In this document: positions 56,001 to 64,000 of the stretch, in pieces
Layout: every line of letters begins with the position of its first letter
Numbering within the stretch: position 1 is the first letter of the stretch
DNA from: Actinoalloteichus hymeniacidonis
GTDB lineage: Bacteria; Actinomycetota; Actinomycetes; Mycobacteriales; Pseudonocardiaceae
Direction: 5' to 3'
Length of the DNA: 64,000 nucleotides
NCBI RefSeq assembly: GCF_014203365.1
Contig: NZ_JACHIS010000001.1
Span: forward strand, 3,038,001-3,102,000
Position numbers and translations under genes: made by a program
The notes under the pieces: model-generated
What the model was told of the DNA's origin: nothing
Database searches by the model: none
What the model saw: only the letters and a program-made list of their open reading frames with translations

Positions 56001-59000
56001 ACACGCTCGAACTGATCAAGACCATGGCGGCGCGGCTGCCCGCCACGGCACGCTGGATCATGACGCGCGGTTGCCACGATCGCCCCGCGCAGGCCGCAGT
56101 CTGGGGTCTCGGCCATGTCGCGGGCCTCGAACACTCCGCCCCCGGCGGCCTGATCGACTGCGCCGACACCGCATTCCTGCCGCACCTGCCCGCCGCCCTG
56201 TCCAGCGGCGAGGATCAGGCGCGGCTGACCGAGACCGGAGTGCTCGGCCGTCGGATGATCCATGCACCGCTGGCCGAAGCAGGCCCCGCCCGACCGTGGA
56301 CCCCCCACGGCACAGTCCTCATCACGGGCGGAACCGGAGGGATCGGCGCCCATCTGGCCCGGTGGGCCGTGGCCAACGGCGCCGAGGGCCTGGTGCTGAC
56401 CAGTCGCCGAGGCCTCGCGGCCCGAGGGGCCGAAGACCTACGCGACGAACTGAACGCCGCCGGGGTCGCCGTGACGATCGCGACCTGCGATGTGGCCGAC
56501 CGGAACGCCGTGGCCGAGGTGCTCGCAGACATCCCCGCCGAGCGGCCGCTCACCGCCGTGCTGCACGCGGCAGGGGTGGCCCGACACACCGAGTTGTCCG
56601 CGTTGGACGTCGACGAGTTGGCCGACGTGCTGCGCGGCAAGACCTTGGGCGCCCGGTGGCTCGACGAGCTGACCGCCGACCTGCCGCTCGATGCGTTCGT
56701 CCTCTTCTCCTCGGGTGCCGCCGCGTGGGGCGGAGCCACCCAGGGCGCCTATGCGGCAGCCAACAGCTATCTCGACACCCTGGCCACCGCCCGGCGGAAC
56801 CGAGGACTGCCCGCCACCTCGATCGCCTGGGGCGCCTGGCAATCCGACGGCATGGCCGAGGGCGCGGCCAGGGAACTGATCCAGCGACTAGGCCTGCGCC
56901 TCATGGAACCGGGACCGGCCATCGCCGCGCTGCGGGCCGCCGTCGAACACGGGGACGGCACGCTTGCCGTCGCCGACATCGACTGGTCGCTCTTCGCCCC
57001 GGGCTACCTGTTGAGCCGCCGTCGCCCGCTCATCATGGACATCCCCGAGGTCGCCGACGCCCTCGCCGAGGTTCATACCGACATCGACACCGATTCCGGC
57101 CTGCGCGCCGAACTGGCGGGCTTCGCCCCGGCAGACCGACACCGACGGTTGATCGAGGTGGTCCGCTCGGCCGCGGCCACCGTCCTACGCCACGGATCGG
57201 CCGAGGCCATCGACGTCCGACGCCCCTTTCACGAACTGGGCTTCGACTCGCTCACAGCGGTCGAGATGCGCAATCAGGTGGCCGCCGCCACCGGCATCCG
57301 GCTGCCCGCCACACTCGTCTTCGATCACCCGAGCGTGCAGGAACTCGCCGCCCATCTCGACGAGCAGCTGGGTGGCGCCGCTGCGCAGCCCGTCGCCGTG
57401 GCCCCGACGGCGCGTACCACCGACGACCCGATCGTCATCGTAGGCATGGCCTGCCGTTATCCCGGGCAGGTGCGCAGTCCCGAAGACCTGTGGAAGCTGG
57501 TCTGCGACGGCGTCGACGCCATCGGATACGCGCCCGAGGACCGGGGGTGGAGCAGCGACGGCCGGGACTTCACCGGTTCGGGTGGGTTCCTCGCCGAGGC
57601 GGGCGACTTCGACGCCGCGTTCTTCGACATCTCGCCCCGCGAGGCGGTCTCGATGGACCCGCAACAGCGGCTGCTCCTCGAAACCGCGTGGGAGGCGGTC
57701 GAACGCGCAGGCATCGACCCGGCCTCGCTGCGCGGCAGCCGCACCGGTGTCTTCGTGGGCGGTGCCGTGCAGGAGTACGCCACCCTGCTGGTCAACTCGG
57801 CCGAGGGCGCGGGCGGTTACACCATGACCAGCTCCTCGGGCAGCGTGCTCTCCGGCCGGATCTCCTATGCGCTGGGCCTGGAGGGGCCGGCCGTCACGGT
57901 CGACACCGCCTGCTCGTCCTCGCTGGTCACCCTGCATCTGGCGGCGCAGGCGCTCCGGGCGGGGGAGTGCGACCTCGCCCTGGCAGGCGGCGTCACCGTG
58001 ATGACCACGCCGGGAATCTTCCAGGAGTTCGGCAGACAGGGTGGGCTCTCCTCCGACGGTCGGTGCAGGTCGTTCGCCGACACCGCCGACGGCACCGGAT
58101 GGGGCGAGGGAGTGGGCCTGCTCGCCGTGCAGCGCCTGAGCGACGCCCGCCGCGACGGACACCGGGTGTTGGCTGTGGTCGCCGGTTCGGCGATCAACCA
58201 GGACGGCGCCTCGAACGGTCTGACCGCGCCCAACGGCCCGTCGCAACAGCGGGTCATCCGAGCGGCCCTCGCCGACGCCGGCCTGACGGCCGCCGAGGTG
58301 GACGTGGTGGAGGCACACGGAACCGGCACCCGATTGGGCGACCCGATCGAGGCGCAGGCCGTACTGGCCACCTACGGCACGCACCGCGATCGGCCCCTGC
58401 TCCTCGGATCGATCAAATCGAATATCGGACACACCCAGGCGGCGGCGGGCGTGGCCGGAATCATCAAGATGGTGCTGGCGATTCGGCACGGCCAGGTTCC
58501 TGCGACGCTGCACGTGGACGAGCCGAGCCGCCAGGTGGACTGGACGACGGGCCAGGTCGCGCTGCTCACCTCGGGACAGGACTGGCCCGCCGTGGACCGG
58601 CCGCGCCGGGCCGGGGTGTCATCCTTCGGGATCAGCGGTACGAACGCCCACGTGATCATCGAGCAACCACCGGCGGCCGAGCCGGTACCCGAGCCTGCAC
58701 CGGCGAGCGCGCCGCTGGTGGTCTCGGCACGGACCGAGACCGCCCTGCATGCCCAGACCGAAGGTCTGACCCGATGGTTGGCGGCGAACCCGGACACCTC
58801 CCCGCGTGGTGTCGCCTGGTCGTTGGCGACGGCACGCGCGGCCCTCGATCACCGGGCATTCCTGCTCGACGGCGGATGGCAGCACGGGGAGGTGCGGCCC
58901 GGTTCGGTGGCGGTGTTGTTCACCGGTCAGGGTTCGCAGCACGAGCAGATGGGTTCGCATCCGCTGCTCGTCGAGGAATACGACCGGGTGAAGGCCCTGT

Positions 59001-62000
59001 TCGACCCTTCGCTGTTCGACGGCGACCTCGACTCGACCGGGGTCGCGCAACCCGCCGTGTTCGCTTTGCAGATCGCTTTGTGGAAACTGTGGCAGTCCTG
59101 GGGATTACGGCCCGACCGCCTTATCGGCCACTCCGTGGGGGAACTCGCCGCCGCCGTGGTCGCCGGGGTGTGGTCGCTGGAGGACGCCTGCCGGGTCGTG
59201 GCAGCGCGGGCCCGGTTGATGCAGGCATTGCCCGCAGGCGGGGCGATGCTCGCGGTCGACCGACCGGTGGACGAGGTGCCCGACACGCTCTCGGTCGCGG
59301 CGGTGAACTCGCCGACCTCGACGGTGCTGTCCGGACCCGAGGTCGAGATCGAGGCCATCGCCGTCGAACTCCGTGCCGCAGGTGCCCGGGTCAAGCGCCT
59401 CAAGGTCTCGCACGCCTTCCACTCCGCCCTGATGGAACCGATGCTGGCCGAGTTCGCGGCGGCACTGCGGGACATCGAGTTCAACGCTCCGCGGATCCCG
59501 ATCATCACCACCAGCGGGGCCGGTGGCGAGATCACCAGCCCGCAGTACTGGGTCGACCAGGTCCGCGCCACCGTCCGCTTCGCCGACGCGGTGCGCACCG
59601 CCGTGGCAGACGGCGTGGACACCTTCCTGGAACTCGGACCCGATGCGGCGCTCGCTCCGATGACACTGGAGACCGCCCCGGACGCCGTCGCGATTCCCGC
59701 GCTGCGCAAGGGACACGATCAACTCGACACCGCGCTCGGCCGGATGTGGCTGGCGGGCTTCGACCCGGACTGGACCGCGATCCTGCCCCGAGGCACCCAC
59801 GTCGACCTACCCACCTATCCCTTCCAACACGAGCGCTACTGGGTCACCCCCGCACCGGGCGCAGCCTCGGACAACGGTCCCGATGCCGAGCTGTGGCAGA
59901 CCATCGAGTCCGGGGACGTGGCCGCCCTCGCCGCCGAACTGGACCTGCCCGATCACTCCCTCGACACCGTCGTCCCCGCCCTCGCCGCCTGGCGCGCCCG
60001 CAGACAGGAACGCGCCGTCACCGACGGCTGGCGCTACCGGATCAGCTGGAAACCCGTGGCGCTCCCGCGTTCCCCACGGCTGACCGGCCGCTGGCTGATC
60101 GTGGTCCCCGAAGGCGTCGACCACTCGGCCGTGGCACAAGCCCTGATCGAGGCGGAGGTCCGCACCCTCGTCGCGACCGGTGACTGGACCGAACACCTCG
60201 ACGCCGATGTCGTCCTGTCGCTCCTCGCCCTCGACGAACGACCCCATCCCGACCATCCCGAGCTGACCCGAGGCCTGGTCGACACCCTGCTGCTCGAACA
60301 GGCGATGCGCCGCACCGAATCGCCCGCAACCCGATGGTTGTTCACCCGAGGCGCCGACCTCGACCCCCGGCAGGCCGCGATCCACGGTCTCGGCCAGGTC
60401 GCGAGCCTCGAACACCCGCAGGGTTGGGGCGGCCTGATCGACTGCGCCGACGACACCGGACTGCGTTACCTCACGGCCGCCCTCGCCAGCGGTGAAGACC
60501 AACTACGCCTCACCGCCGATGGCGTCCTCTCTCGACGGCTGCGCCGCGCCCAACCCGAGCACGCCGAATCCTGGATGCCGAGGGGCACCGTCCTCATCAC
60601 GGGCGGCACCGGCGGTCTCGGAGCGCACCTCGCCCGCTGGGCGGCCTCCCACGGCGCCGATCGGCTCGTCCTCACCAGTAGACAGGGCATCGCCACACCG
60701 GGCGCCGAGGCATTGCGCGCGGAACTCGGCGCAACCGGGGTGGCCGTCACGGTCGCCGCCTGTGACGTCGCCGATCGTTCGGCACTGGCCGAGTTGCTTG
60801 CTACCGACCCGCCCGACGCGATCCTGCACGCCGCAGGCGTCGCCCCCTACGAGGACCTGAGCGGCATCGGACCGGCGGAGCTAGCAGCGGCCATGCGCGG
60901 CAAGGCGATCGGCGCCCGCTGGCTCGACGAGCTGACGGCCGAACTCCCGCTGGACGCGTTCGTGCTGTTCTCCTCCGGCGCGGCCGCCTGGGGTGGCGCC
61001 ACCCAGGGTGCCTACGCGGCGGCCAATGCCTACCTCGATGCGCTCGCCGTCGCCCGACATGCCCGCGGCCTCCCCGCGACCTCGATCGCCTGGGGAGGTT
61101 GGGATGGGCCCGGCATGAGCGCCGCCGCCGATCACGCCGCCCTGGCCCGGCGCGGTCTGCGCCTGATGGATCCGGCCCTGGCCCTGACCGTGCTGGCCCG
61201 CACCGTCGCGGCGGGCGATTCGCAGCTGGTCGTGACCGATATGGACTGGTCGAAGTTCGCGCCCGGTTACGCCATGGCCCGCCGCCGCCCGCTCATCGAG
61301 GACATCGCCGAGGCGGCCGAGGCACTGGCCGAGACATCCGACGGCGTGGCGGGTGCGGGCGACGAGCTACGCGATCGGCTCGCCCCGCTGGGTGCGGCCG
61401 ATCGCCGCGACCGGCTCACCGAGCTGATCCGCATCGAGGCCGCCGAGGTGCTCGGTCACCAGGACGCGACCGGTGTTCCGGCAGGAAGGCCCTTTCAAGA
61501 GCTCGGCTTCGACTCGCTGACCGCCGTCGAGTTGCGCAACCGCATCGCGCGGGTCACCGGCTTGCGTCCGTCCGCCACCATGGTGTTCGACCACCCGAAT
61601 CCGACCGCGCTGGCCGACTTCCTGCTCGCAGAGTTGTTCGGGGCCGACCCGATCGAATCCGCATCGGCCGTGGCCGCGCCGGTGACCGACGACCCGATCG
61701 TCATCGTGGGCATGGCCTGCCGTTATCCCGGCGGCGTGCGCTCCCCGGACGATCTGTGGCGGCTCGTGGCGGCGGAACGCGACGCCATCGGCCCGGTGCC
61801 CACCGACCGAGGCTGGCAGACCGGCGCCGACACCGAGGGCGGTTTCCTACACGACGTGGCCTCGTTCGACGCGGCGTTCTTCGGCATCTCGCCTCGCGAG
61901 GCACTCGCCATGGACCCGCAACAGCGGCTGCTCCTCGAAACCGCCTACGAGGCACTGGAATCCGTCGGCACCGACCCGGCGACGTTGCGCGGCAGCCGGA

Positions 62001-64000
62001 CCGGCGTCTTCGTGGGCGGCACCGTCCAGGAGTACGCCCCGCTGCTGGTCAACTCGCCGGAGGGCAACAGCGGATACACCGCGACGGGTGCCTCGTCGAG
62101 CGTGATGTCCGGTCGGATCAATTATGTGTTCGGCTTCGAGGGGCCCGCCGTCACGGTCGACACCGCCTGTTCGTCCTCGCTGGTCTCGATGCACCTGGCC
62201 GCGCAAGCGTTGCGTGCGGGGGAGTGCGATCGGGCACTCGCGGGCGGGGTGGCGGTGATGGCCACTCCGGGGGCCTTCGCCGAGTTCGGCAAGCAGGGCG
62301 CCATCGCGGGCGACGGCCGCTGCAAGGCATTCTCCGATGGCGCCGACGGCACCGGCTGGGCCGAGGGCGTCGGCCTACTCGTGCTGGAGCGCCGCTCCGA
62401 GGCCGAACGCCACGGCCACCCGATTCTGGCCGTGGTGTGTGGTTCGGCCACCAACTCCGATGGTGCGTCCAACGGCCTCACCGCACCGAACGGTCCCTCG
62501 CAACAGCGCGTCATTCGCGCCGCGCTGCGCAGCGCGGGCCTGGCGCCGTCCGAGGTGGACGCCGTCGAGGCACACGGCACCGGCACGACCCTGGGCGATC
62601 CGATCGAGGCGCAGGCGGTTCTGGCGACCTACGGACAGGACCGTGTCGAACCGCTCTACCTCGGCTCGATCAAATCGAACATCGGCCACTCGCAGCATGC
62701 GGCGGGCATCGCCGGGGTCATCAAGATGGTCCAGGCCATGCGCCATGGCATCCTGCCCGCGACGCTGTACGCGGCCGAGCCGACCAGTCAGGTCGACTGG
62801 TCGGCGGGTGCGGTCAGCCTGCTCGCGCAGTCACGGCCCTGGCCCGAGGCCGACCGGCCGCGTCGGGCCGCCGTCTCGGGCTTCGGAATGAGCGGCACCA
62901 ACGCCCACGTCATCCTCGAACAGCCCGCCACCGTCCCCGCAACGGACGACGCGGTGCCCGGTGGTCCGCTGCCGTTCGTGCTCGGCGCCCACTCCGGGGA
63001 AGCCCTGACCGAGATGGCCGCGACACTGGCCGCCACGCCGTGGACACCCGCCGACCTGGCCGCCACCCTGGCGACGTCCGGGCGTTCGGGCCTGTCTCAT
63101 CGCGCGGTGCTGACGGCCCAGAGCGCCGAGGAGTTGACCGCCGGGCTGCGGTCGCTCGCACAGGGTGAGCCCCGGCCCGAGCTGGTGCGCGGCGTGTCGA
63201 CCGAACAGGGCCGCGTCACCTTCGTCTTCCCCGGACAGGGCGCGCAATGGCAGGGCATGGGCCGCGAGCTGTGGGCCACCGCGCCGGTGTTCGCCGAGTC
63301 GATGCAGCGGTGCGCGCAAGCCCTCGAACCGTACGTCGATTGGACCCTGCGGGAGATGGTCGACGGCGGCCCCGGCGAGGCCGTCGACGTCGTGCAACCG
63401 GTCTCCTGGGCCGTGATGGTGTCGTTGGCCGCGCTCTGGCGGGCGGCAGGCGTCGAACCCGACGCCGTGGTGGGCCATTCGCAGGGCGAGATCGCGGCGG
63501 CGGTCGTGGCGGGCGCGCTCACCCTCGACGAGGGCGCCCGCATCGTGGCGCTGCGCAGCAGACTGATCGGTGCGACGCTCTCCGGCCACGGCGGTATGGT
63601 CTCGGTCGCCCTCGACGAGGCATCCGTGGCCGAGCGCATCGCACGGTGGGACGGGCGCATCTCGTTGGCCGCGGTCAACAGCCCGGAGTCCTCGGTGGTG
63701 GCGGGCGAGCCCGAGGCATTGCGGGAATTCCTCGACGGTTGTGTCGAGGAGGGCATCCGGGCTCGACGCATCGCCGTGGACTACGCCTCGCACACCGCGC
63801 AGGTCGACGCGCTCGACGCCGATATCACCGAGGCGCTGGCCGGGCTCGCCCCGGTCACCGCGCCGATCACCTTGTGCTCCAGCGTCACCGGCGACATCCT
63901 GGACACGGCCGAACTCGACGGCGCCTACTGGTCACGCAACCTGCGGTCCACCGTGCGTTTCGGCGACGCCGTCGAAACGCTGACCGACGCGGGGCACACC
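53009..64000 (+). CDS. Type I modular PKS gene D (partial): modules 9, 10 and part of 11
   Basis: The frame opens at ATG 53009 and runs to the window edge (3664 codons, no stop). The N-terminal coil is SVTEAISALRASLLENQRLRKQN, a different docking type from genes B and C. Then come KS-AT-KR-ACP (module 9), KS-AT-KR-ACP (module 10) and KS-AT (module 11, cut inside the AT). The ribosome site TTGGAG ends five bases before the ATG. TTA codons occur at 53192, 54812 and 59105. The two complete modules are close relatives of each other, with near-identical AT and KR-linker stretches, and should build a 1,3-diol. Confidence 0.97.
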   Translation, partial: MDSAAGSEVSVTEAISALRASLLENQRLRKQNQELLASAAEPIAVVGMAGRYPSGANDLDGLWRLLLDETDAMTEPPTNRGWELWNSSIDGVGAFLDDIAGFDAAFFGISPREAASMDPQQRVLLEAAWSALENAAIVPSSLRGSRTGVFVGGTPQEYGALLARSPELTDGYGVTGVPASVLSGRISFALGLEGPAVTVDTACSSSLVALHLAIQALRNEECDLALGAGVLLLSSPAIWDEFARQRGLAGDGRCKSFADSADGTGWGEGVGVLVLERLSDAQRNGHRVLALLRGSAVNSDGASNGLTAPNGPSQQRVIRAALANAGLSPSDVDMVEAHGTGTRLGDPIEAQALLATYGQDRERPLLLGSIKSNIGHLQAAAGVTSVIKAILALRHGMVPASLHIETPSSQVDWAAGSVELVTSARPLPATGRPWRAGVSSFGISGTNAHVVVEQAPAVEQADPSPEVAGLPLLVSARSEAALDGQIARLDRWLADHPDTPAADVAWSLATTRAVLDHRAFLLDGAWQRGTVLSGAVAVLFTGQGSQHEQMGSHPLLVEEYDRVKALFDPSLFDGDLDSTGVAQPAVFALQIALWKLWQSWGLRPDRLIGHSVGELAAAVVAGVWSLEDACRVVAARARLMQALPAGGAMLAVDRPVEGVPDTVSIAAVNSPTSTVLSGPEDEIEAIAVELRAAGARVKRLKVSHAFHSALMEPMLADFASVLETVVFHPPRIPIITTSGAGGEIDTPQYWVDQVRATVRFADAIGTAVEQGVDTFLELGPDAVLTPLALETEGTVTAISAQHRDRDLLFDALGRMWQRGLDPDWTTILPRGAHVDLPTYAFHHESYWVHPTVEEESADPADAELWRAIESGDVAALAAELDLPDHSLDTVVPALTAWRARRRQRAESDAWRYRLVWRPVATTDGTEPTGRWLIVVPEDVDASPVVAALTGAEVDILVATGDWADRLATHPDVDAVLSLLAFDERPHPTYPEITNGLVDTLELIKTMAARLPATARWIMTRGCHDRPAQAAVWGLGHVAGLEHSAPGGLIDCADTAFLPHLPAALSSGEDQARLTETGVLGRRMIHAPLAEAGPARPWTPHGTVLITGGTGGIGAHLARWAVANGAEGLVLTSRRGLAARGAEDLRDELNAAGVAVTIATCDVADRNAVAEVLADIPAERPLTAVLHAAGVARHTELSALDVDELADVLRGKTLGARWLDELTADLPLDAFVLFSSGAAAWGGATQGAYAAANSYLDTLATARRNRGLPATSIAWGAWQSDGMAEGAARELIQRLGLRLMEPGPAIAALRAAVEHGDGTLAVADIDWSLFAPGYLLSRRRPLIMDIPEVADALAEVHTDIDTDSGLRAELAGFAPADRHRRLIEVVRSAAATVLRHGSAEAIDVRRPFHELGFDSLTAVEMRNQVAAATGIRLPATLVFDHPSVQELAAHLDEQLGGAAAQPVAVAPTARTTDDPIVIVGMACRYPGQVRSPEDLWKLVCDGVDAIGYAPEDRGWSSDGRDFTGSGGFLAEAGDFDAAFFDISPREAVSMDPQQRLLLETAWEAVERAGIDPASLRGSRTGVFVGGAVQEYATLLVNSAEGAGGYTMTSSSGSVLSGRISYALGLEGPAVTVDTACSSSLVTLHLAAQALRAGECDLALAGGVTVMTTPGIFQEFGRQGGLSSDGRCRSFADTADGTGWGEGVGLLAVQRLSDARRDGHRVLAVVAGSAINQDGASNGLTAPNGPSQQRVIRAALADAGLTAAEVDVVEAHGTGTRLGDPIEAQAVLATYGTHRDRPLLLGSIKSNIGHTQAAAGVAGIIKMVLAIRHGQVPATLHVDEPSRQVDWTTGQVALLTSGQDWPAVDRPRRAGVSSFGISGTNAHVIIEQPPAAEPVPEPAPASAPLVVSARTETALHAQTEGLTRWLAANPDTSPRGVAWSLATARAALDHRAFLLDGGWQHGEVRPGSVAVLFTGQGSQHEQMGSHPLLVEEYDRVKALFDPSLFDGDLDSTGVAQPAVFALQIALWKLWQSWGLRPDRLIGHSVGELAAAVVAGVWSLEDACRVVAARARLMQALPAGGAMLAVDRPVDEVPDTLSVAAVNSPTSTVLSGPEVEIEAIAVELRAAGARVKRLKVSHAFHSALMEPMLAEFAAALRDIEFNAPRIPIITTSGAGGEITSPQYWVDQVRATVRFADAVRTAVADGVDTFLELGPDAALAPMTLETAPDAVAIPALRKGHDQLDTALGRMWLAGFDPDWTAILPRGTHVDLPTYPFQHERYWVTPAPGAASDNGPDAELWQTIESGDVAALAAELDLPDHSLDTVVPALAAWRARRQERAVTDGWRYRISWKPVALPRSPRLTGRWLIVVPEGVDHSAVAQALIEAEVRTLVATGDWTEHLDADVVLSLLALDERPHPDHPELTRGLVDTLLLEQAMRRTESPATRWLFTRGADLDPRQAAIHGLGQVASLEHPQGWGGLIDCADDTGLRYLTAALASGEDQLRLTADGVLSRRLRRAQPEHAESWMPRGTVLITGGTGGLGAHLARWAASHGADRLVLTSRQGIATPGAEALRAELGATGVAVTVAACDVADRSALAELLATDPPDAILHAAGVAPYEDLSGIGPAELAAAMRGKAIGARWLDELTAELPLDAFVLFSSGAAAWGGATQGAYAAANAYLDALAVARHARGLPATSIAWGGWDGPGMSAAADHAALARRGLRLMDPALALTVLARTVAAGDSQLVVTDMDWSKFAPGYAMARRRPLIEDIAEAAEALAETSDGVAGAGDELRDRLAPLGAADRRDRLTELIRIEAAEVLGHQDATGVPAGRPFQELGFDSLTAVELRNRIARVTGLRPSATMVFDHPNPTALADFLLAELFGADPIESASAVAAPVTDDPIVIVGMACRYPGGVRSPDDLWRLVAAERDAIGPVPTDRGWQTGADTEGGFLHDVASFDAAFFGISPREALAMDPQQRLLLETAYEALESVGTDPATLRGSRTGVFVGGTVQEYAPLLVNSPEGNSGYTATGASSSVMSGRINYVFGFEGPAVTVDTACSSSLVSMHLAAQALRAGECDRALAGGVAVMATPGAFAEFGKQGAIAGDGRCKAFSDGADGTGWAEGVGLLVLERRSEAERHGHPILAVVCGSATNSDGASNGLTAPNGPSQQRVIRAALRSAGLAPSEVDAVEAHGTGTTLGDPIEAQAVLATYGQDRVEPLYLGSIKSNIGHSQHAAGIAGVIKMVQAMRHGILPATLYAAEPTSQVDWSAGAVSLLAQSRPWPEADRPRRAAVSGFGMSGTNAHVILEQPATVPATDDAVPGGPLPFVLGAHSGEALTEMAATLAATPWTPADLAATLATSGRSGLSHRAVLTAQSAEELTAGLRSLAQGEPRPELVRGVSTEQGRVTFVFPGQGAQWQGMGRELWATAPVFAESMQRCAQALEPYVDWTLREMVDGGPGEAVDVVQPVSWAVMVSLAALWRAAGVEPDAVVGHSQGEIAAAVVAGALTLDEGARIVALRSRLIGATLSGHGGMVSVALDEASVAERIARWDGRISLAAVNSPESSVVAGEPEALREFLDGCVEEGIRARRIAVDYASHTAQVDALDADITEALAGLAPVTAPITLCSSVTGDILDTAELDGAYWSRNLRSTVRFGDAVETLTDAGHT
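53126..57410 (+). other. PKS D module 9: KS - AT (malonyl) - KR (A1) - ACP
   Basis: The KS has the active Cys (VDTACSSSL). The AT has GHSVG (54833-54847) and HAFH (55118-55129), so malonyl. The KR has TGGTGGIG, no LDD (GVARHTEL), and Trp at minus 8 with Gln at minus 3 (AWGGATQGAYAAANS), which is A1 type. No DH lies between AT and KR; the linker AELWRAIESGDVAALAAEL is the usual KR dimer element. The ACP motif is [10 protein letters not shown]. Confidence 0.92.
54612..55380 (+). repeat. AT segment of module 9, shared with modules 10 and 3
   Basis: Bases 54612-54783 are identical (172 bp) to 58905-59076 in module 10. The next ~90 bp diverge from module 10, and similarity to it resumes from about 54880. 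The linker after the AT (55608-55690) is also nearly identical to 59901-59983 of module 10. Confidence 0.85.
57422..61680 (+). other. PKS D module 10: KS - AT (malonyl) - KR (A1) - ACP
   Basis: The KS is intact (VDTACSSSL), with FFDISPREA where FFGISPREA is usual. The AT has GHSVG (59126-59140) and HAFH (59411-59422), so malonyl. The KR has TGGTGGLG and AWGGATQGAYAAANA, A1 type like module 9. The ACP motif is [10 protein letters not shown]. Segments of its AT are identical to those of modules 9 and 3. Confidence 0.92.
58905..59680 (+). repeat. AT segment of module 10, mosaic of module 9-like and module 3-like sequence
   Basis: 58905-59076 is identical to module 9, 59088-59175 is identical to module 3, and from 59175 the sequence again follows module 9. 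This alternation is the footprint of gene conversion between ATs of different genes. Confidence 0.85.
61687..64000 (+). other. PKS D module 11 (partial): KS - AT (methylmalonyl), cut by window edge
   Basis: The KS has the active Cys (VDTACSSSL) and the second His motif SNIGHSQHAAG. The AT has GHSQG (63473-63487) and YASH (63782-63793), so methylmalonyl. The window ends inside the AT C-terminal part, so the reductive domains and the tail are not seen. Confidence 0.9.

Overview
The window is very GC-rich, carries several TTA leucine codons in otherwise GC-biased genes, and is filled by giant collinear type I polyketide synthase (PKS) genes with a LuxR-type (LAL) regulator. This fits a high-GC actinomycete (Streptomyces or a Pseudonocardiales genus); the genus cannot be decided from the window. 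All of it appears to be part of one modular macrolide gene cluster that continues past both ends. No thioesterase, sugar genes, tRNA, rRNA, CRISPR array or transposase was seen.

Layout: (1) 1-1515, the 3' end of a PKS gene (end of a DH, a wrecked KR, an ACP and a docking tail). (2) 1781-4600, a LAL regulator with four TTA codons. (3) 4901-5884, an O-methyltransferase-like gene behind an inverted-repeat promoter. (4) 5885-6455, non-coding, with a hairpin and a 17-bp palindrome. (5) On the minus strand, a 108-residue protein of unknown function (7760-8086) translationally coupled to a cytochrome P450 (6456-7763). (6) A divergent promoter region with an exact 11-bp direct repeat, then a co-directional run: crotonyl-CoA carboxylase/reductase (8693), a small beta-barrel-like protein that is a candidate spirocyclase (10134), and four PKS genes, here called A (10698-29102), B (29242-41331), C (41365-52848) and D (53009 to beyond 64000).

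The PKS genes carry a loading module plus ten complete extension modules and part of an eleventh. Loading: KSQ-AT(methylmalonyl)-ACP, giving a propionyl starter. M1 malonyl, DH-KR. M2 methylmalonyl, KR (A1). M3 malonyl, DH-ER-KR. M4 malonyl, no reduction. M5 an AT with a broken signature, KR (A2). M6 malonyl, KR (B). M7 ethylmalonyl (TAGH), DH-ER-KR. M8 malonyl, DH-KR. M9 and M10 malonyl, KR (A1). M11 methylmalonyl, cut by the window edge. Read collinearly, M2-M6 give a ketone with hydroxyls on both sides, each placed for six-membered ring closure, that is, a 6,6-spiroketal. M7 and M8 then give CH2-CH2-CH(ethyl)-CH=CH next to it. That is the pattern of the oligomycin/ossamycin class of spiroketal macrolides (inference). 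The reductase supplies ethylmalonyl-CoA for M7, and the small protein at 10134 is the natural candidate for ring closure.

Most notable observations: a 44-codon open frame between PKS genes A and B that looks like the two ends of a lost PKS gene joined together; the altered AT of module 5 (GSSQG and GYGAQ); docking tails suggesting that gene C does not hand directly to gene D; a mosaic of recently exchanged AT segments; an Asn in place of the I-helix Thr in the P450; and a Tyr at position 170 of the carboxylase/reductase CO2 pocket.
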